Shown here piece by piece: positions 48,184 through 51,257 of a stretch of DNA of 51,257 nucleotides. The notes under the pieces were generated by a model. It was not told the origin of the DNA. It ran no database searches and saw nothing but the letters and a program-made list of their open reading frames with translations. The position numbers were made by a program, and so were the translations under genes. Numbering within the stretch: the first letter of the stretch is position 1; each line of letters opens with the position of its first letter. The stretch comes from Brevundimonas sp. UBA5713 (lineage in GTDB: Bacteria > Pseudomonadota > Alphaproteobacteria > Caulobacterales > Caulobacteraceae). The stretch lies in the NCBI RefSeq assembly GCF_002419815.1, contig NZ_DIGV01000010.1, positions 1 to 51,257 on the forward strand, read 5' to 3'.

Positions 48184-49566
48184 ATGTCTCAATCTTACGA
48201 CTACGATCTGTTTGTCATCGGTGCCGGTTCGGGTGGCGTCCGTGCTGCGCGTCTGACGGCGCTGGGTGGCAAGCGCGTCGCCGTTGCCGAAGAGTACCGC
48301 GTGGGTGGCACCTGCGTGATCCGGGGCTGCGTGCCCAAGAAATTCATGGTGATGGCCTCCGAGGTCAGCCACCAGTTGGAAACTGCCAAGGGCTTTGGTT
48401 GGACCATCGAAGGCGCGTCCTTTGACTGGAAAACCTTCCTGACCACCAAAGAGGCCGAGATTGCCCGACTGTCGGGTATTTATACGGCCAATCTGGGCAA
48501 GGCCGGCGTAGATGTGATTCAGGGTCGCGCTGTCCTTAAGGACAACCATACGGTCGAGATCGTGGGTACCGGCCAGACCATTACGGCCGAACGCATTCTG
48601 ATTGCTGTCGGTGGGCGTCCGTTCAAGCCGGATGTACCGGGCATCGAACACTCCATCACCTCCGAAGAAGCCTTCCTGCTGCACGAACTGCCCAAAAAGG
48701 TGGTCGTGGTCGGCGGCGGCTATATCGCCGTCGAGTTCGCGGGCATTTATGCAGGGCTGGGCGTGGACACGACGCTCGTTTATCGCGGCAGCAACATCCT
48801 GCGCGGCTTTGACGAAGACGTGCGCGCCCATCTGACCCGTGAGATTGAAAAGCACGGCGTGAAGGTGATGCTGGGCTGTGAGCACACCGAGATCGTCAAA
48901 ACAGAGAACGGCCTGCTAAGCCGCTTTAGCAACGATTGGGAGATCGAGACCGATCAGGTCATGTTCGCCACCGGCCGCCAGCCTTATGTGAAGGATTTGG
49001 GCCTGGAAAATGCGGGCGTGGAGCTGACGGAAAGCGGGGCCATCAAGGTCGACGACTATTCCAAGACCACGGCAGACAATATCTGGGCTGTCGGTGATGT
49101 GACCGACCGCATCAATCTGACGCCGGTCGCCATTCGCGAGGCTGTGGCCTTCCACGAGACGGTCTATAAGAACAATCCGCAGCGCTTTGACTATGAAGCG
49201 GTGCCGACCGCGGTGTTCAGTCAGCCGCCGGTGGGAACTGTCGGCCTGACCGAGGCCGAGGCACGCCGCGCCTGCCCGGGCGAGGTTGATGTATACGTCA
49301 CCCGCTTCCGCCCGATGAAGTACGCTTTCTATGGTGCGGAATACCGCACACTGATGAAGCTGGTGGTCGAGGCCGAGACTCAGAAGGTTGTGGGCTGCCA
49401 CATCGTCGGTCCGGATGCGCCGGAAATGATCCAGCTGGCCGCTATCGCCGTGAAGGCGGGCCTGACCAAGGATCAGTGGGACGCGACCTGCGCCCTGCAC
49501 CCGACCGCAGCAGAAGAACTGGTGACCCTGCGCGATAAGCAGGCCCCGCAAGCCAGCGTCGGCTGA
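48184..49566 (+). CDS. gor: Glutathione reductase
   Basis: The ATG at 48184 (460 aa) has GGAG before it. FAD-binding GAGSGGVRAAR, redox-active disulfide GGTCVIRGCVPKKFM, the NADPH-binding VVGGGYIAVEFAGI region, GRQPYVKDLGL and the C-terminal HPTAAEEL active-site His/Glu are present. The CVIRGC form of the disulfide is usual in Alphaproteobacteria. It reduces GSSG with NADPH. It ends a base before the convergent J-domain gene. Confidence 0.96.
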   Translation: MSQSYDYDLFVIGAGSGGVRAARLTALGGKRVAVAEEYRVGGTCVIRGCVPKKFMVMASEVSHQLETAKGFGWTIEGASFDWKTFLTTKEAEIARLSGIYTANLGKAGVDVIQGRAVLKDNHTVEIVGTGQTITAERILIAVGGRPFKPDVPGIEHSITSEEAFLLHELPKKVVVVGGGYIAVEFAGIYAGLGVDTTLVYRGSNILRGFDEDVRAHLTREIEKHGVKVMLGCEHTEIVKTENGLLSRFSNDWEIETDQVMFATGRQPYVKDLGLENAGVELTESGAIKVDDYSKTTADNIWAVGDVTDRINLTPVAIREAVAFHETVYKNNPQRFDYEAVPTAVFSQPPVGTVGLTEAEARRACPGEVDVYVTRFRPMKYAFYGAEYRTLMKLVVEAETQKVVGCHIVGPDAPEMIQLAAIAVKAGLTKDQWDATCALHPTAAEELVTLRDKQAPQASVG

Positions 49567-50004
49567 TCAATCGGACAGAAGGCGGTCGCGCGCGGCATTG
49601 ACCCGCGCGGCCAGCCCTTCGGACCCGCCCTGATCGGGGTGGGTGCGCGCCATAAGGCGTTTCCAGGCCGACTGAATATCGTCACGTGTCGCCTGTGGCC
49701 CGACGCCCAGAATCGCGCGCGCCTCGGCCACACTCATGCGGCTGCCGGGGGCTGGTGCAGGCTTGGGCGGGGGCACGCTGCGGATGCGCGATTGCAGCAC
49801 CAGATAAAGGCCCGCCGCGAATAAGGCTGCGGCCCAAATATAGCTGCCCTTGGCTACGCAAAGGACGGCGCCTGCAAAACAGGCACCGCCCAAAATGGTC
49901 GCAGAGATGCGCCAGTGGCCCCGACGGGCCTTCTCAGTCTGTTTGCCCAGCCGCACCATGACCCAGAGAGCCACGGCGGCCAGACCCAGTCCGATTAAAA
50001 GCAT
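49567..50004 (-). CDS. Membrane-anchored J-domain protein
   Basis: The 145-aa protein has two or three N-terminal hydrophobic helices (LLIGLGLAAVALWVMVRLG and GSYIWAAALFAAGLYLVLQ) and a Pro-rich linker. A C-terminal J-domain follows (VAEARAILGVGPQATRDDIQ, WKRLMARTHPDQGG with the HPD motif). Such proteins stimulate a membrane-near Hsp70 or are of the Tim14/DjlA-like class. It is encoded 7 bp before the mipZ stop. Confidence 0.88.
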   Translation of the reverse strand: MLLIGLGLAAVALWVMVRLGKQTEKARRGHWRISATILGGACFAGAVLCVAKGSYIWAAALFAAGLYLVLQSRIRSVPPPKPAPAPGSRMSVAEARAILGVGPQATRDDIQSAWKRLMARTHPDQGGSEGLAARVNAARDRLLSD

Positions 50005-50011
50005 GCCTTGA

Positions 50012-50845
50012 TCAGGCCGCAGCCGTCAGGGGTGCCAGTGCGTCTTCCAGACCCATGTCGGCCATCAGGCCACGCAGTTCCTGACGCGCCGACACGTGAG
50101 ACATGGTCACCGCCACCGGACGCACTTCGTCCGACAGGTCTGCCACGGTCAGGCCGAACGGGAAAAGTTCTCGATAGATCACGCGCTCGCGCAGGCCCGG
50201 GCCGACGCGGAAACCCACGCGCTTGGCCAGCTTGCCCATACGCTCTTCCAGACGGTCACGGTTGCGGGCATGCGCGCCTTGCAGACGGTTGGTGACCACC
50301 AGCCAGTCGATGGTGACCTGACGGCCCTCGGTAATGGCGCGGTGCTTGCGGGCTTCCCACACGCTCTCGGAATAGATGGACGGCTTCTTCAGCTCCAGCG
50401 TCACCGGATCGACCTGACCCAGCAGGTCGAAGTCCACGAAGCTGTCGTTCATCGGGGTGACGATCTGATCGGCACGGGCGTGGGCGGCGCGCGACAGCGG
50501 CGTGTCACCGCCGGGGGTGTCGATCAGAATGACCTCAGCGTTTTCACGGGCAGCATTAAAGGCCTCGTCGAAGCGTGCCAGTTGTTCGTCTTCTGCCGCG
50601 CGGGCCAACGCCTTGCCGTCGCCCATGTCGGCCACATAGGGTTGCGGCAGGCTGATACCATTGGCGGCCACCCACTCTGCGCGGTTGGCAAAGAAGCGCT
50701 GCATGGAATGCTGGCGCAGGTCCAGATCGATAATGGCGACCTTTCTGCCAGCGTGCAGAAGGCCGGTGGCGATGTGGATGGCGAGGGTCGACTTGCCCGC
50801 TCCGCCTTTTTCATTGCCGATGACGATGACCAGAGGCTGCGCCAT
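50012..50845 (-). CDS. mipZ: Division-plane positioning ATPase MipZ
   Basis: The ATG at 50845 (277 aa) opens a deviant Walker A ParA/MinD-type ATPase: VIVIGNEKGGAGKSTLAIHI, VAIIDLDLRQHSMQRFFANR, ILIDTPGGDTPLSRAAHARA and TPMNDSFVDFDLLGQVDPVT. The sequence, including GFRVGPGLRERVIYRELFPF, matches Caulobacter MipZ closely. MipZ forms a bipolar gradient on the nucleoid and inhibits FtsZ near the poles. It is a marker for the Caulobacterales-type division system. Confidence 0.96.
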   Translation of the reverse strand: MAQPLVIVIGNEKGGAGKSTLAIHIATGLLHAGRKVAIIDLDLRQHSMQRFFANRAEWVAANGISLPQPYVADMGDGKALARAAEDEQLARFDEAFNAARENAEVILIDTPGGDTPLSRAAHARADQIVTPMNDSFVDFDLLGQVDPVTLELKKPSIYSESVWEARKHRAITEGRQVTIDWLVVTNRLQGAHARNRDRLEERMGKLAKRVGFRVGPGLRERVIYRELFPFGLTVADLSDEVRPVAVTMSHVSARQELRGLMADMGLEDALAPLTAAA

Positions 50846-50941
50846 TGTTCCCAAACCCACTTTAAACGGGCCGACTCATGAGCGAGGGCCCTGTATTATG
50901 GCGGGAAGATCGGGCCCAGCGCCCAAATCGTCAATGAAAGC

Positions 50942-51257
50942 TTAATGGAAGACTGTGGATGGCGTGACCGTAACGGTCGGTCGGCTGCACCATGGATCGG
51001 CCGAAGCCACTGTCTGGCAAAGGGTTTGGGCGCGGCCAGCCGAGGCCGTGACACGCAGGCGAACCATATTGCGTCCGTTAACGACCGCTGGCTCGAACTG
51101 CGGATCGAGGCCGCGCAGGTCGCCGCCATGAGGTCCGCGGCTCAGGCGCTCCCATGCGGTATGGGCCGAGCTGGCCGTGCTGAATGCGCCCAGTTGAACC
51201 GTGCGACTGCCGGTGTCGGCGGGGGCGGCCGACTTGGCCGGGGCGGGGGGGGGGGGG
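50942..51257 (-). CDS. SPOR-domain protein, C-terminal part only
   Basis: The frame closes at 50942 (stop read as TTA on the plus strand) and remains open to the window end, so the N-terminus is missing. The C-terminal 75 residues (SRTVQLGAFSTASSAHTAWE, EPAVVNGRNMVRLRVTASAG, AQTLCQTVASADPWC) match the SPOR domain that binds denuded peptidoglycan at the septum. It is preceded by a Pro-rich linker encoded by the terminal G-run. It is on the same strand as mipZ, 96 bp upstream of it, so it may be in the same region of division genes. Confidence 0.82.
   Translation of the reverse strand, partial: PPPPAPAKSAAPADTGSRTVQLGAFSTASSAHTAWERLSRGPHGGDLRGLDPQFEPAVVNGRNMVRLRVTASAGRAQTLCQTVASADPWCSRPTVTVTPSTVFH

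Overview
The window is a high-GC alphaproteobacterial chromosome segment carrying a complete-looking integrated siphophage. The host genes point to the order Caulobacterales (Caulobacter/Brevundimonas-like). There is a clear MipZ division-site ATPase, a receiver-only response regulator of the FAT-GUY type common in Alphaproteobacteria, a type 2 IPP isomerase and an alphaproteobacterial-style glutathione reductase. The genus cannot be fixed from sequence alone. The window ends in a run of 13 G, which may mark a contig edge.

Left host flank (1-6544): a TPM-domain protein (cut by the window start) and LemA, folD, a secreted protein made of tandem pre-peptidase C-terminal (PPC) domains, fni, a small lipoprotein and a receiver-only response regulator. 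Right host flank (43797-51257): a complete tRNA-Val(CAC), a dicarboxylate/amino-acid symporter, gph, the run glmU-rpiA-gor, a membrane J-domain protein, mipZ and the C-terminus of a SPOR-domain protein.

Prophage (6545-43796): two identical 51-bp direct repeats covering the 3' part of the tRNA-Val gene flank 37.2 kb of phage DNA. The integrase lies beside the intact tRNA copy. The plan is lambda-like. A CI-type repressor (+) diverges from cro (-). The leftward early operon runs cro, a 44-aa ORF, a CII-like regulator, two small genes, an O-like initiator with four palindromic iterons inside its gene, a P-position gene, a SANT-like protein and a NusG N-terminal-domain protein where lambda has Q. 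A strong leftward promoter (34419-34447) then reads an 89-aa gene and a highly structured non-coding segment that ends in an intrinsic terminator. A second terminator follows, then HNH/P-loop, terminase, portal, protease, capsid, connectors, tail, fibre, endolysin and spanins, all on the minus strand. The rightward operon (40148-43676) has small early genes, an HNH nuclease, xis and int. Repressor operators of one consensus occur in both control regions.

Accessory cargo: plus-strand genes sit between attL and the lysis genes and inside the lysis region. They include a zinc-ribbon-like protein, a lipoprotein, a glycine-zipper stress-type protein, an SRAP/YedK protein, a CsbD-like protein and a small membrane protein. 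A lipoprotein gene with its own terminator interrupts the tail operon, and an unknown 293-aa gene lies convergent to the repressor.

The most unusual element is the leader of the late operon: a roughly 380-nt structured RNA segment next to a phage NusG-like protein, followed by two terminators that late transcription must cross.
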